A stretch of DNA of 64,000 bases from the NCBI RefSeq assembly GCF_051020985.1, contig NC_135001.1:10223896-10287895 (forward strand). Reading direction: 5' to 3'. Both the position numbers and the translations under genes were made by a program. This document shows, one piece after another, positions 33,709 to 45,018 of the stretch. Each line of letters starts with the position of its first letter. Position 1 is the first letter of the stretch. The notes below the pieces were generated by a model. That model ran no database searches. It saw only the letters and a list, made by a program, of their open reading frames with translations, and was not told the DNA's origin. Source of the DNA: Nomia melanderi (taxonomy: Eukaryota; Arthropoda; Insecta; Hymenoptera; Halictidae).

Positions 33709-34928
33709 ATGAGGATCATTGTGAGTTGTCGACGAGCCTCTCTCGTTTTCATCGACGAGCGTCTCGAATCGATTTTCTTTAGAAAACAATTAAAAGAACT
33801 GCGTTGATCGGAGATTCTACGTGGGAATCTTTAGTTAATTGGATTAAATAAAAAATACAATAATTTGAAAGTTTTATATTTTAGAAGTTTGGCAATTTGA
33901 AAATTTGAAAATTTGTAAATTTCTTTGTAAAATCTCGAAATGTTGAAATTGAAATTGATTTGAGAAGTAATTCGGACTGCTTTCTTGATCGCAGATTTTG
34001 GCAGCTCTGGTAGCAGTTACGTCTGCTTCGTATGAAGAGGAACATGGCGGTTCCACGTATCACGAAACGTCAAAACCAGTCGAAATACCAATATACAAAA
34101 AATACGCCATACCGATTCCACATCCGGTCCCAGTTCCGGTCCCTCAACAGATCAAGGTACCCATTCCTCAACCGTACCAGGTAGAAGTACCTGTGCCGCA
34201 TCCAGTCCCGGTGGAAGTTATCAAACATGTGGAGATTCCGGTGGAGAAGCCCGAGCCCTACGTAGTCGAGAAAAAGGTACTCGTAATTGTAACACGTGAA
34301 ATTCGTAATTCTGTATAGCATTCTAATTACAATAGTACCAAACGTATTACGTTTCTTAGTATTGCAATTAGAATTATCGTTAACTGTGTTATAGTCCAAT
34401 GTTTAAAGCTGGGATTACAATAAAAATAGCACATAAACTCTTCGCTTCATTTCAGTAAGAAATGAAATTTCTTTATAAAACGAATTCTCAGGTGACATGA
34501 CAGTTGTACAAACTAAAATTGCCAAACAATTCGGAAAAAGAATATGATTAATTTCTTAATAGCATAATTTCCTCGAATTAAACCTCCATTGACACAGATT
34601 ATCTACAGAAAGTTAACAACATTCATCGCCATGTTTGTCCACTGGAATATCGCATTGCCGTGAAACCTTACACACCTATAGAACTGTGCTCACGTATAAT
34701 TTAGGATCACGTTACCTCGCTTTATTATACAGCATTATGAAAATTCAAATACACACGGGACATTGAAACGTTATTGTTTTGCAGGTACCGTACGTGGTCG
34801 AGAAACCGTACCCGGTGACGGTGGAAAAGCACTTCGCGGTGCCCATCCCTAAACCGTACCCGGTCCACGTACCCGTCTACAAGCACGTATTCCACCATCA
34901 GAGCAAGGGCCACGGTTGGAAGCACTGA
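33709..34928 (+). CDS. Pro/Val-rich cuticular protein (cluster gene E)
   Basis: Three exons join in frame: 33709-33720, 33995-34276 and 34785-34928 (145 aa). Signal peptide MRIILAALVAVTSA is split after MRII. Then come a short linker with STYHETSKPVEIPIYKKY, Pro/Val repeats (IPHPVPVPVPQ, VEIPVEKPEPYVVEKK), and the end signature KPYPVHVPVYKHVFHH plus GHGWKH. It is the closest relative of gene D, with near-identical linker and tail. Exons 2 and 3 of gene D are fused here, with the KKYAIPIPHPV junction uninterrupted. AATAAA is at 35049. The role is presumably extracellular and structural in the cuticle. Confidence 0.84.
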
Positions 34929-35048
34929 TCCACGCGACATCGATCCTGACCACGTCTAACCAAAAAAGAAACTATAACAGAGAGAAACGTCACGTTTCTT
35001 GGCATTGTACATAGTCCGTTGTTTTATACTTAATTGTATTGTTGTTTA

Positions 35049-35054
35049 AATAAA
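35049..35054 (+). terminator. poly(A) signal AATAAA
   Basis: Lies 121 bases after the stop of cluster gene E. Confidence 0.6.
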
Positions 35055-36387
35055 TTGTTCTTGTTTCCTTAACGGTTCTTCTTTCTTCTCAACAGTCGTG
35101 TCACGTCACGTTCCCTTTCCAGCGTTTAGAGCAGAGCACGGATGATTGAATGGTTTCGAAAGCGCGTCGCAATTGCCGCGAGTTCGTCCGAGAGCCTGGC
35201 TATAAAAGTCCCTTTTTCTTTAAGTTACACTATTTCTTGATTGGGTCAGCCAAACAGCGCGCGATTCGAAATCTACTCGTGGCAACGAACATTTCCACGA
35301 TAACATAATTTGCGTCTCGGCGAAAGGAAAAGCGGACGCTCATCTATGTAGAAACTCGTTTCATATTTTTACCGATAACTTCAAACATCGAACCAATTCG
35401 TTCACGAATGAATCATTATACTGCGATTACCAAAATAAACACTACTTTAATTAGTGCACGTAATTAGTCGTTTAATCGACTAGTGAATTAAAAATTAATA
35501 ATTGCCGTTATTTGGTGTGCTTAAACACGAATTTATTTCAGGTAATATTGCAAACAGAGAAACTTACATCGAAAGTGAAACGATTACTGGTTAAATTGTT
35601 GAGTTATTAAAAGATTTAAACCTTTCCTTTCCTTTTTCAGTGTATATTGTAAAGATACGACTTGGTAAATTGATATCGGTTTCCGATCGATGCTAAGATA
35701 AGATTACTATACATTACTACTCATTAAAGCAGTAGCTCATGGTCAGTGGAGTACACAGAGAGCGCTACTTATTATATAATTGATTAAATAATATATTAAC
35801 ATCGTTACCAAGTAATTTCATTCATGCATTCACTAAGCCAACATTACTTTCCCAATGCTTTAATAATGCACACAACGCAACGGATTATTAATATTATCGC
35901 ATTAGAATTCCTACCTTAAAAGCAGCACTTCTTTTCGAAAAATCTTCGATCCAGCCTCGGTCCATCAATCACAGGGTAATGAATGCTCCCAAATCGGAAC
36001 GGAACTAGCATGCGCGCGTTCGATAAGGCGGTAGGAAATATTTCAATCGAGTTACCGTTTTTTCCCCCGTAGTTCGGTGAATTTCTGTAGGCAACACCTG
36101 GGGGCGATATCGGCAGCATTACGAAGCTGCCCTCCGGTTTTGTCGGTCCAGAAACCAGCCAATGACTAGCCGACGACGGTGTTGCAAATGACGGACGCCG
36201 GCCTAACGACGGGACGCATAACGCCCGGAGTCCATGCCCCAAGGTGCAGAATTTATTCAGGAAATACCGGGGCGCGACCAGTTGCGTCATAGGACTGACC
36301 GACGACCGCTTTTTACGGCCACTTAAGGGAATCACATTCGACTTCGATCCGTAAGAAACCTGCCCCCGTTCAAGTGGAGCAAAAGTT
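35055..36387. other. intergenic between cluster genes E and F
   Basis: An orphan TATAAAAG occurs at 35201-35208 but no signal-peptide micro-exon follows it. The minus-strand frame 35916-36335 has no recognisable motif. Confidence 0.45.
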
Positions 36388-36420
36388 TATAAAACTGACG
36401 GGCACGCACGACGCGCTCCT
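36388..36420 (+). promoter_or_regulatory. TATA box TATAAAAC (36388-36395)
   Basis: The box lies about 109 bases before the start codon of cluster gene F; transcription probably starts near 36418-36422. Confidence 0.55.
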
Positions 36421-36496
36421 AGTTTCGCCCAGGACAGTAAATCCGCCGTTTATCCGGGAATATCCAGCCACCCAGCAGCTCCATTGTCCGCGAATC

Positions 36497-37892
36497 ATGT
36501 TCAGGCTACTGGTAAGCTGACCGAAAGGGAGGAGTTTCAGAGTAGCGTGCGAATAATTAACGCTTATTGCCAGAAGATTGGCTGTAAATGTTGAAGATGC
36601 GGCTGTTAGTCGAAGCACCGGCTCTTGTACCCGAATTACTGTAATTTACAATCTTCTTCTGATATTGAAATAATGCGAAAATTATACAGCTGCGTCGGGT
36701 TGCATTGTTGCGAGGCGAAGAGATTGGCACGATAAATGAAATATCGGATCGTTCTTTTGTATTCTTTCATTTTCACGCTGATAGTCTCGCGAGATGGGTA
36801 TCTTTATAATTACATTGTTGATCGTTATCCGGGCTATTTTATAATTATTTTTTTGTATACACGGTTTGTTACATTTCTAAGAATAGAAAATAGCAGAGCA
36901 GGTTGTTAGATCGATGTAGTTTTAAACAAATGAAAGTACCACCGTGGAAAGAGTTAACCATTTGAAAACATTCATTCTGTCCAGATAATATTCATCAAGC
37001 TTTAGTTGCGTTCTAAATATTAACGTAAAAGTGAATTTACTAACCCAGGAACTATCAGATTTATCAACTTCTTTAACACACTTAAACATATTACATTCAA
37101 ATTCAATTGAAATCCAAATAAATTAATATATCTGGTATGTATAAGAAGATACAAGCACACTGATCACTAATTTTAGCATCAAACCATAAAAAGATGAGCC
37201 ACAGAAAAATCCAATCAACCAATCTATCTGTCGCAAGACTTAACGATCATTTTCGTAACTTGCAGATCCCATGCCTGATATGGCTCTCCAGCGTCCGATC
37301 GGAAACCGCAATGTCCATGCACATGCCGGACGGCATGATGGAGGACAAAGCGGGCATGACGGACGCCATGATGCTCAAACCGAAACGAGAATCATACCAT
37401 AACCCGTGTCCACCGGTTTACTCTCATCCAATCTCGTATTCGCCGCCCCCGCAAATTTATATAAAACCGGTGGTCCATCCAGCGCCGATGCCAATCATTC
37501 ATCAGCCAGTTCAAGTTGTCCAGAAGCCGGTGATCACCTATGTGAAGCCAGCACCACCTCCTGTTGTCGTGAAACCCGTGGTCCAGCCTAAGGTTGTGGT
37601 GCCGATCTACCAGAAACCGATGATCTCGTACGCGCCTATCTACCAGAAGCCCATTTATTACGCGCCGATGGTGCAAAAGGTGATGTACGAACAGCCAAAA
37701 GTCCTATTGAAGAAGATAGAAGTTCCCGTCACCCAAGTGATCCAGAAGCCCCAGATCGCATATCCTATTCAATATCATCAGCCGAAAGTGGTGCACGCAC
37801 CGGAGCCGCAGATCAATTACGTGAAAATCTCGCAGCCGATTATCCACCATCAGCCTGTGTTCCAGTCGCCCGTGAAACCATGGTGCCCGTAG
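36497..37892 (+). CDS. Pro/Val/Tyr/Gln-rich secreted cuticular protein (cluster gene F)
   Basis: Two exons join in frame: 36497-36511 and 37266-37892 (213 aa). Exon 1 encodes MFRLL; exon 2 completes a signal peptide (IPCLIWLSSVRSE). A Met/Asp-rich segment follows (MSMHMPDGMMEDKAGM), then about 150 residues of loosely repeated P-V-V, Q-K-P and Y-A-P motifs such as QKPVITYVKPAPPPVVVKP and IYQKP, ending FQSPVKPWCP. It lacks the YKHVFH tail and VEK repeats of genes A-E, so it is a more distant or unrelated low-complexity protein sharing the split signal peptide, promoter type and PV/PY bias. A 754-base intron separates the exons. AATAAA is at 38107. Confidence 0.78.
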
Positions 37893-38106
37893 AGGAGTTC
37901 TGCGGATCGGATTGTCACGGTGCGATCACAACGGTCAGGTGATTCGATCGATCCGTCGAGTTACGAATGTTCTGGAAGTGCGGCAACGATTCGAGGTTCT
38001 TTCCAGCCTCGCCCAACGAAACCAACCATGTCGCGGCCATCCTCGCCGGCCATAACGAATCGTAGTCAGGCGTAATTCAGCGCGGCTTCCGTTTCGCAGA
38101 TTGTAC

Positions 38107-38112
38107 AATAAA
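38107..38112 (+). terminator. poly(A) signal AATAAA
   Basis: Lies 215 bases after the stop of cluster gene F. Confidence 0.6.
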
Positions 38113-40836
38113 AAGAGAAACAAAACGAACGGTGTAGTAATCTTGTTGTCCGTTGAACACTTCACCCTTCCGATTGTCCAGCGATACTTTCCCTGTTTGA
38201 GGTGACTCTATAATCTAATCGAAGAAAGTCTTTTTTCTTCCATCAGACGTAACAGTCAAATGATTTTAATGTGTTGAAAGCTTGTGAGCTGTTGTTAAAT
38301 TGTACAAGATTTAATATACAACCATTCATTTTTTTTCAACCGCAGCACTTGAATGTTTACAGAATTTGAGTCACGTACGATTTTGATCAATTCGAACATG
38401 ATATGAAAGGAATATCAATAATAGTTTGTTTAATCGATATTCATACATCGTGTATGGTGCTGTATATTTTATACAATGGCGTATGTTTATTGAACACATG
38501 GATTTGTAGTGTGAAGTAACAATTCTTCCGAGTATGGAAAGCAAATGGTGGCGCCATCCCACGGCGATATGCATTACCATTAGAAGCGATCAAGCGAATC
38601 CTCACAAACCCAATTAATTCTTGCCGTTATGGCCGTATACCTTGCTGTAGTATACGGCAAGAAAAATATGTGGAAATTTCAATGCTCGGTGAGAGAAGTG
38701 CTCCAGCCTATTTCCAAACGTCGCGCAATTGATTAGTGCCAATTCGCTTGTATGTATCATCTTAGAAGCGGTAAGAAGCATTTCGATCTCCAGAAGTAGA
38801 ATGTTACTTAATGGGTATAACGTTGTTAATTGTTAATTTTTTCTAATATAATAAATGTTGGGTGTTAGAATTACTTCATGATTTATCTTCCACCACTGTT
38901 TCACCTTCTATTAGAAAATCTGATTATGTGATGTCAATGACAGCTAGGTAATAGCAGGGAATTAATTGTGGACAAGTCGAGGCGAGGTTTCCAACCGACT
39001 TATGTTTATTTCAAGGAATTGTCGTTTCGTTACGCGATCACAACTCCGATTATTGCATAAGACTGACTTGACGAAACGTAACGTTTACCGATTTGGAAAT
39101 TACCAATTTTCTACTGCCTATGGCCATTCATAAGCGTAAATATCCTATTAAATTTTTACATAGACTTTCGACACGCATTGCAATGCGTATAAGACGTATG
39201 CATGCAGGTAAATCCCGTTCAGTAAACGTAGAGAAATGAGTGTAGAGTATAGAATCCAGATTTCCAAAGTGGAAAACTTGGATTCCGTCGGCCAGAATTG
39301 CCAGGAAGACCAGGGGTAACCATATGACTTAGCAGTGATGGGACTCCAGGTCCAGATCTAGGTCTCATCGGGACGAAGGCTACATCCGGTTGACGAATGG
39401 GAAGGTCGGGATACTTTTGATCGAAAATGAGTCTAGACTGTAGAATCCAGATTTCCAAAGTGGAAAACTTGGATTCCGTCGGCCAGAATTGCCAGGAAGA
39501 ACAGGGGTAGACATGAGACTTGGCAGTGATGGGACTCCAGATCGAGGTCTATACGAGCACTCTGGGCCCTCATTATAAAATTTTACGTAAGTACCTTCAT
39601 AATTTTAATACAACTGCAGTGGCAATTCCTTTATTAAAAAACACACCGCACCAATAATTTAAATAAAATTTCAAGGTATTTGATCACGAGTTTAACTTAT
39701 TATTCAACTTAATCTCATAATTGTGTTTTTAAGAATTTTAATTTGTTAATTTACTTGCAGTCTCCTTGTTAAATAACTGATTTAACATAACTTTAAATAG
39801 TAATTCATGAAGTTTGAATATTCACGGTTTAAATTACTTTGGCTTAAATTAGTTTAGCATATATATAGGTAAAACTCATTTACACAAAACAAGAATATAG
39901 AATAGGAGCGCAGGGGTACAATCAGTGAATAGCAGCAGCAAAAAGGAAGCTTTCAGGTTAAGTCGTCGACTACAAATAATTAGAACTTTTTCCCTCTTCT
40001 ATTGAATTCAGAAACAAACCATCTTTATTTATAATTTTTCTGCATAAAAGTTATATTGATCCATTGACACTAACTCGCTAGAAAAATGAATTAAAATGCA
40101 TTCACTTAATAAGACGTATTGGTTTCATATTCTAGATCTGTCTTATACTCGCCATTGTTTGTGATGCGGCGAGAATATCAAGAATATTCGAACCACATTC
40201 TAAAATTACCAAGGTGTTTTCCCGGGCAACACTGCCGGTGGTTTTCATTATATCTATGGCAACAGAGTCGCTGCTCCATTCTTCTCACTCGGTAATACAG
40301 TCGGTAATTCAGAACATGACACGGAGTTCCATAAGCTTGCAATGCTATCTTATATCTCGCTGTGCCGAGGCTGTGTGTATGAGCAGTTCTGTGTAAGTAT
40401 TCAATCATACAGGTAAAAGTAGATATGGAGAGGGTAATATCTCTGTATTCTGTGTTGTTAAGAGAAGAATTGCGGAACAATACTGTGGGGTCTTCCGCTG
40501 TGTGCGTTGCGCGAACGACGGAATTAGCCAAATTAGTCGTATTAATCACATACACATGACCGTTTCGCCAGTTGCACACTAGAATCGAAGACACTAAATT
40601 TCAACCGCTCAGCCAGTATTCCTTCCTTAATTCTTCTGTCAAATACACGATAAGTAGGTATGTAGGTACATACCTATGTACATACATTACTTATAAATGG
40701 AACTATTCACCACTGACATTATTTACTAACAAGTAACCGGTATGTGACAATTGCTATACGCTTTTATAAACATAACTTTATAAAAATTATATAAATTATC
40801 GATAATTTATGATATTTGTATTGCTTGCAGTTCATT
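38113..40836. other. intergenic boundary between cuticle cluster and RPA2
   Basis: It holds a short hairpin (38610-38655), a 16-base palindrome (39174-39189), a tandem duplication (39234-39555) and open frames at 40178-40594 of doubtful reality. The 5' non-coding exon(s) and promoter of RPA2 should lie towards the right end but were not resolved. Confidence 0.45.
39234..39555. repeat. tandem direct repeat, period 191 bases
   Basis: Copy 1 starts at 39234 and copy 2 at 39425. They share about 130 nearly identical bases (a core reading TCCAGATTTCCAAAGTGG). The second copy is cut short near 39555. The few differences indicate a fairly recent duplication. Confidence 0.8.
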
Positions 40837-41743
40837 ATGTGGGATAGCCACAATAATAGTGCAGACAAAATTTCGGGCGGGTTTTTGAATGACAGTCGTA
40901 ATTCTATTGATGGAAATAAAGGAAGTGTTGAGAGAATAGAAAATGTTATGCCTGTTTTTATCAGGCATTTGAATAATTCTCATGGTGATTTGAAGATTTT
41001 GGGATCGCCTGTTCGCCTTGTCACTTTTATTGGAATTGTGCGAAACATTGAAGAAACTACTACTAAAATTTCTTATGAAATTGAAGATGACACAGGTACT
41101 GAACAAGTTTCCTACATTCTATTTATATTTTATTTAGATATCTTAATTTAAATAGGATTATTTAAAGATTTTTTAAATATTTTGTATAATTATTGTTATT
41201 AATTTGAAAATATTGAAGATTCTATGGATTATCTATCATAATAATATAATTGTAATTACAGATAGTATTACAGCATTTCATTGGTTGGCATCTGGAAAAG
41301 TAACACCAGATCCCATAATTAAGTTTAACACTTATATTCGTGTCTATGGATATTTACGTGAACAGAATGAAAGGAAACATGTATTAATAGTAAAAATGTT
41401 ACCTATTCTGGATTTGAATGAATTGACTAGTCATATGTTGGAAGTAACCTATATAATGTTAAAAAATCAGAGAATGAGCAATATAGATCATGAAAGTTCT
41501 GACGCAATGATAATAAATGATGCTATAACTGATGATAATATTAGTGGTTTAACAAAAGAACAAGCTACAGTTTTTAAGATTATTCAATCAGAAAATGACA
41601 GTGAAAATGGAATTGAAAGAGATGTCCTTAAGACTCGAGTGCCAAAGAATATCTTGTCACATATTGATAACATAATTGATTTTCTTATAAGTGAAGGACA
41701 TATATACAGTACACTCACTGATGATCATTTTAAAACAACTTAA
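40837..41743 (+). CDS. RPA2: replication protein A 32 kDa subunit
   Basis: Two exons join in frame: 40837-41095 and 41262-41743 (246 aa; human RPA2 is 270). The start MWDSH recalls the MW start of vertebrate RPA2, and an AG acceptor lies 7 bases before it, so an upstream non-coding exon is likely. The N-terminal segment is Ser/Asn-rich. It is followed by the OB fold (VTFIGIVRNIEE, ISYEIEDDT, then AFHWLASGK) and the strand FNTYIRVYGYLREQ. After a variable linker comes the C-terminal winged helix ending IDFLISEGHIYSTLTDDHF, near-identical to the family signature. RPA2 is part of the heterotrimer that binds single-stranded DNA in nuclear replication, repair and recombination. Confidence 0.93.
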
Positions 41744-43176
41744 TTATATACTATGAAAAAGAAAATATGGTTGCAATCAAGTTAAATTTATATTTCAATG
41801 ACAATGAATATAATGCATTCTAGATTCTAGATAATTTAGATTTTTACATAAAGATAAAGTAACTGAATTATACTTTATTATTTTATACATGAACATTACA
41901 AATAATTATAAATCAAATATTCTGTACTATATTTCAAATGTATTATAAAAACTATAATATATGATCATGCTATTGTGTTTCTTAGAAACATTGAACCTTT
42001 TTCGTATTATCATACTTTTTGTTGTAAGTAATATTGTCTATCTGTTCCCCCGTATGTCTACTCTAAAAGTTGCCCGAGACTATTGTGAGCAACTCTATGT
42101 AGTGTCCAATAGACAGGAAAGAAAGAGAAGAGCCCTGAAAGGAATGCGGGTCTCATTGGTCAGCTTTTATCTTTTTTAATCTCATTTTCGATACTAATTT
42201 GCTATTGTTACATATTTATTAATATGTTATACTTGTCAATCAAAACCATAAACAAAATCTCTAGTGTGGTATACCTATACTATAGGTATGGAAAAGATGA
42301 TCCACGTTGTTCACAAGAAAAGCCCTGAAAGAAATGCAGGTCGCATTGTTCAACTTTCATCTTTTCTCATATCGTTTTCGATACTAATTTATTATTTGTC
42401 AACACGGTTACACATAACCAATTAAAAGTATAAACGAAATCCCTAGCGAGAAACCCCTCTTGCCCCTGTGCTGTCACGTGGTTTAACTCGCGACAACGCG
42501 GGTAATTTTCCATAAAGGAAAAGTTACTATTGAGATCGCTAGTTACTACCTACTTACTATTTAAATAACTCTGTACATAAGTACTGAGGTATATGTTATT
42601 AAGTAATTGTTTTTGTTTATTCTGTTTCTTATTGTGTTTCATGAAATAAATTGTATAATAGAATATACGAAACTATTATAACATTTTCGTTGCTTAAAAA
42701 TTGGTAAGATGATAAAATATTAAATTAATAATACCGCACTACTTCAAAACAAAAAAAGGTCAGACTGTTATGAAAATGATGATATGTATTGTGTTATTAA
42801 TGATCGTGTGATTAATAAATGTTCAGAACTAATAGTTGTTAAAAGTTTGTATAAAATATAATGCGCAGTGTTTAGTTGTATCAATTTAGCAGAAGATTCT
42901 GTATAACCTTCCTTCGCAAAGGTTAGAAGTGTTAAAAACTTGTGTGTGTCTATACGTTATATATTAAAAATGAAATATATCACAATTACTGATATTGTTA
43001 TGTAGTTGTATTTAAAATAAAGATTTCATTAATGTGAGTAAAGAGTAGTTAAAAAATGATATAAGGCTTTTGAAAATAATGGGAGATTATTTTTAGGTAC
43101 TCTTTGCAATTTGTGAGTATCTTGCATTAGACGAAGAAAAGTTAACGCATAAAAAGGAATATAATCTCCTAAAATA
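41744..43176. other. intergenic between RPA2 and PPIL1
   Basis: It contains a diverged tandem duplication (42129-42455) and AT-rich sequence. The 5' UTR and promoter of PPIL1 should be at the right end. Confidence 0.5.
42129..42455. repeat. diverged tandem duplication, period about 190 bases
   Basis: Copy 1 (about 42129-42266) and copy 2 (about 42319-42448) share AGCCCTGAAA, then GCATTG-like and TTTTCGATACTAATTT blocks, and an ATAAAC-AAATC-CTAG end. They differ at many positions, so the duplication is older than the one at 39234. Confidence 0.65.
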
Positions 43177-45014
43177 ATGGCCCTTGCAAATATATCTGGT
43201 ATCCCTGACAAACATTGGCAACCACCATTTGTAACACTTGAAACAACGTAAGTACTTAAAAATATTGGTATCTTTCATATGATTACAAATCTTAGTTTTA
43301 AGTATTATCTTTTTTAATAAACATTGAATATTGAGTAAAATGCAGCATTAAGAAAGAAAAGATTTTTGAACAGTTTCTAAAGCCAACAATGTACTTTAAT
43401 GAAAACTTCAGTTATCTATGTTTATTTTATATTTGTCAATATTTAAATATATAATAGGACTCCATTTATCCGAAAACAGGGTGTAAATAATTTATTTAAT
43501 TGGATCATTTGGGTAATAAGAGTTCAGTGATTTTTCTTCCACTACTATTTATTAATTTGCAGAATGGTAGTTAATGTTTATGTAATATATTTTTGATCAG
43601 AGATGCATTTTTTCTGACTACGTTATCTTTTGTTTTCATGTTTGGACACAGGGCAAAAATAAGAGTTCATAAAAGTTGGACACCGCATGGCCTAAGTTTG
43701 GATAATACGAGCTTGGTAATATATTCAATAAACCATGTACTGTGGCAAAATAAGTTCGGATAAACGGAGTTCAGATAAATGTGATTCTACTAAACATTCA
43801 ATTTTATTGGGTACTTTTTATAGTATGGGACAAATAGTTGTTGAGCTTTATTGGAAACACGTGCCAAATACATGCAGAAATTTTGCTGAACTTACGCGGC
43901 GTGGATATTACAATGGAACCAAGTTCCACAGAGTGATTCGTGGTTTCATGATACAAGGTATTAAGTTATTGTTTTTTTATATAGTATATTACTAATGTTG
44001 AAAATATAACATGTTTTTTTATTGAAAGTATAAAACCAAACATAATGTAAAATTAAAATAAAAGTTCTAAATATACATTTACATTTATCATATGAAACTT
44101 ATTCAGTTTAAAAATTATAAACAAAATAAATAGTAACTCTATTAAAATTACCTTTTTATAAAGTAATATACAATTTTTGAAAAATTGTTATCTTAGGTGG
44201 AGATCCAACAGGAACTGGAAAAGGTGGTGTGTCTATTTATGGGGAATACTTTGATGATGAAATACATGATGATTTAAAACACACAGGTACTTCTATCATA
44301 AATAATTTTTTCCTTTTTATTAAGATTTTACAAAATTGATAGTTTTTTTTTATTAAACTAAATCTCATTTGATACTATGAACCAAAAAGAAAAGTAATTC
44401 TTTTAAAATTATATTCGAAGGTTTAATTCCTAGTATTAATAATAATGGTTGTTTTCTATTGAAATAGTCCCTTTTTGTACTATACATTACACGATCTACG
44501 ACCATAATTTTATGAATTCAGGGAAAAAATATGATCTTTATGGATTAAAGTAATTAATTAAAACACTTTCTGTCTTCGCGTATTAAATTAATTGTATATT
44601 AAAATATAATATTATTTTAGGTGCTGGAATTGTATCAATGGCCAATTTTGGTCCCGACAAAAATGGATCACAATTTTTTATCACATTAGCACCTACACAA
44701 TGGTTAGATGGAAGACATACAATTTTTGGTATGTTTTTGCGTATAACTTTTTGGTATAACGTATATGTTTTTAACATTTACTGTAATTACATTATAAATA
44801 ATTATAGTGTCAGTACATCAAAATATAATTGAAATTTCAATAAAAATCAATTTAATGATATTAAATAAAATATCAATAATGATGTTTTTCATTAACAGGT
44901 AGAATCCATTCTGGTATGGCAATAGTAAAGAGAATTGGTTTCGTCGAAACAGATAAGAATGACCGACCGGTTGATGATATAAAGATTTTCAAAGGATTTG
45001 TACGGAATGCATAA
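43177..45014 (+). CDS. PPIL1: peptidyl-prolyl cis-trans isomerase-like 1 (spliceosomal cyclophilin)
   Basis: Five exons join in frame: 43177-43247, 43824-43957, 44197-44286, 44621-44728 and 44899-45014 (172 aa; human PPIL1 is 166). The cyclophilin core is complete: FHRVIRGFMIQGGDPTGTGK contains the catalytic Arg and the FMIQGGD signature, followed by GSQFFITLAPTQWLDGRHTIFG with the active-site Trp, and the end DRPVDDIKIFKGF. The start WQPPFVTLETTMGQIVVELYW is diagnostic of PPIL1. It catalyses prolyl isomerisation and in other animals binds SKIP/SNW1 in the spliceosome. The N-terminus is about 7 residues longer than in human. AATAAA overlaps the stop codon (45013-45018) and another lies near 45067. 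Confidence 0.95.
43457..43771. mobile_element. pogo/Tigger-like MITE in PPIL1 intron 1
   Basis: GACTCCATTTATCCGAA at 43458-43474 is inverted as TTCGGATAAACGGAGTTC at 43753-43770, matching at about 15 of 16 core positions. The left end is preceded by TA. The interior has no coding capacity. The TIR resembles pogo/Tigger ends by recall; the family is inferred. Confidence 0.55.
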
Positions 45015-45018
45015 TAAA

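Noticed and set aside
40178..40594. 138-codon minus-strand frame and overlapping + strand frames near RPA2
   Set aside because: The peptide is unrecognised and the region more likely contains RPA2 5' sequences; no splice or promoter support was found.
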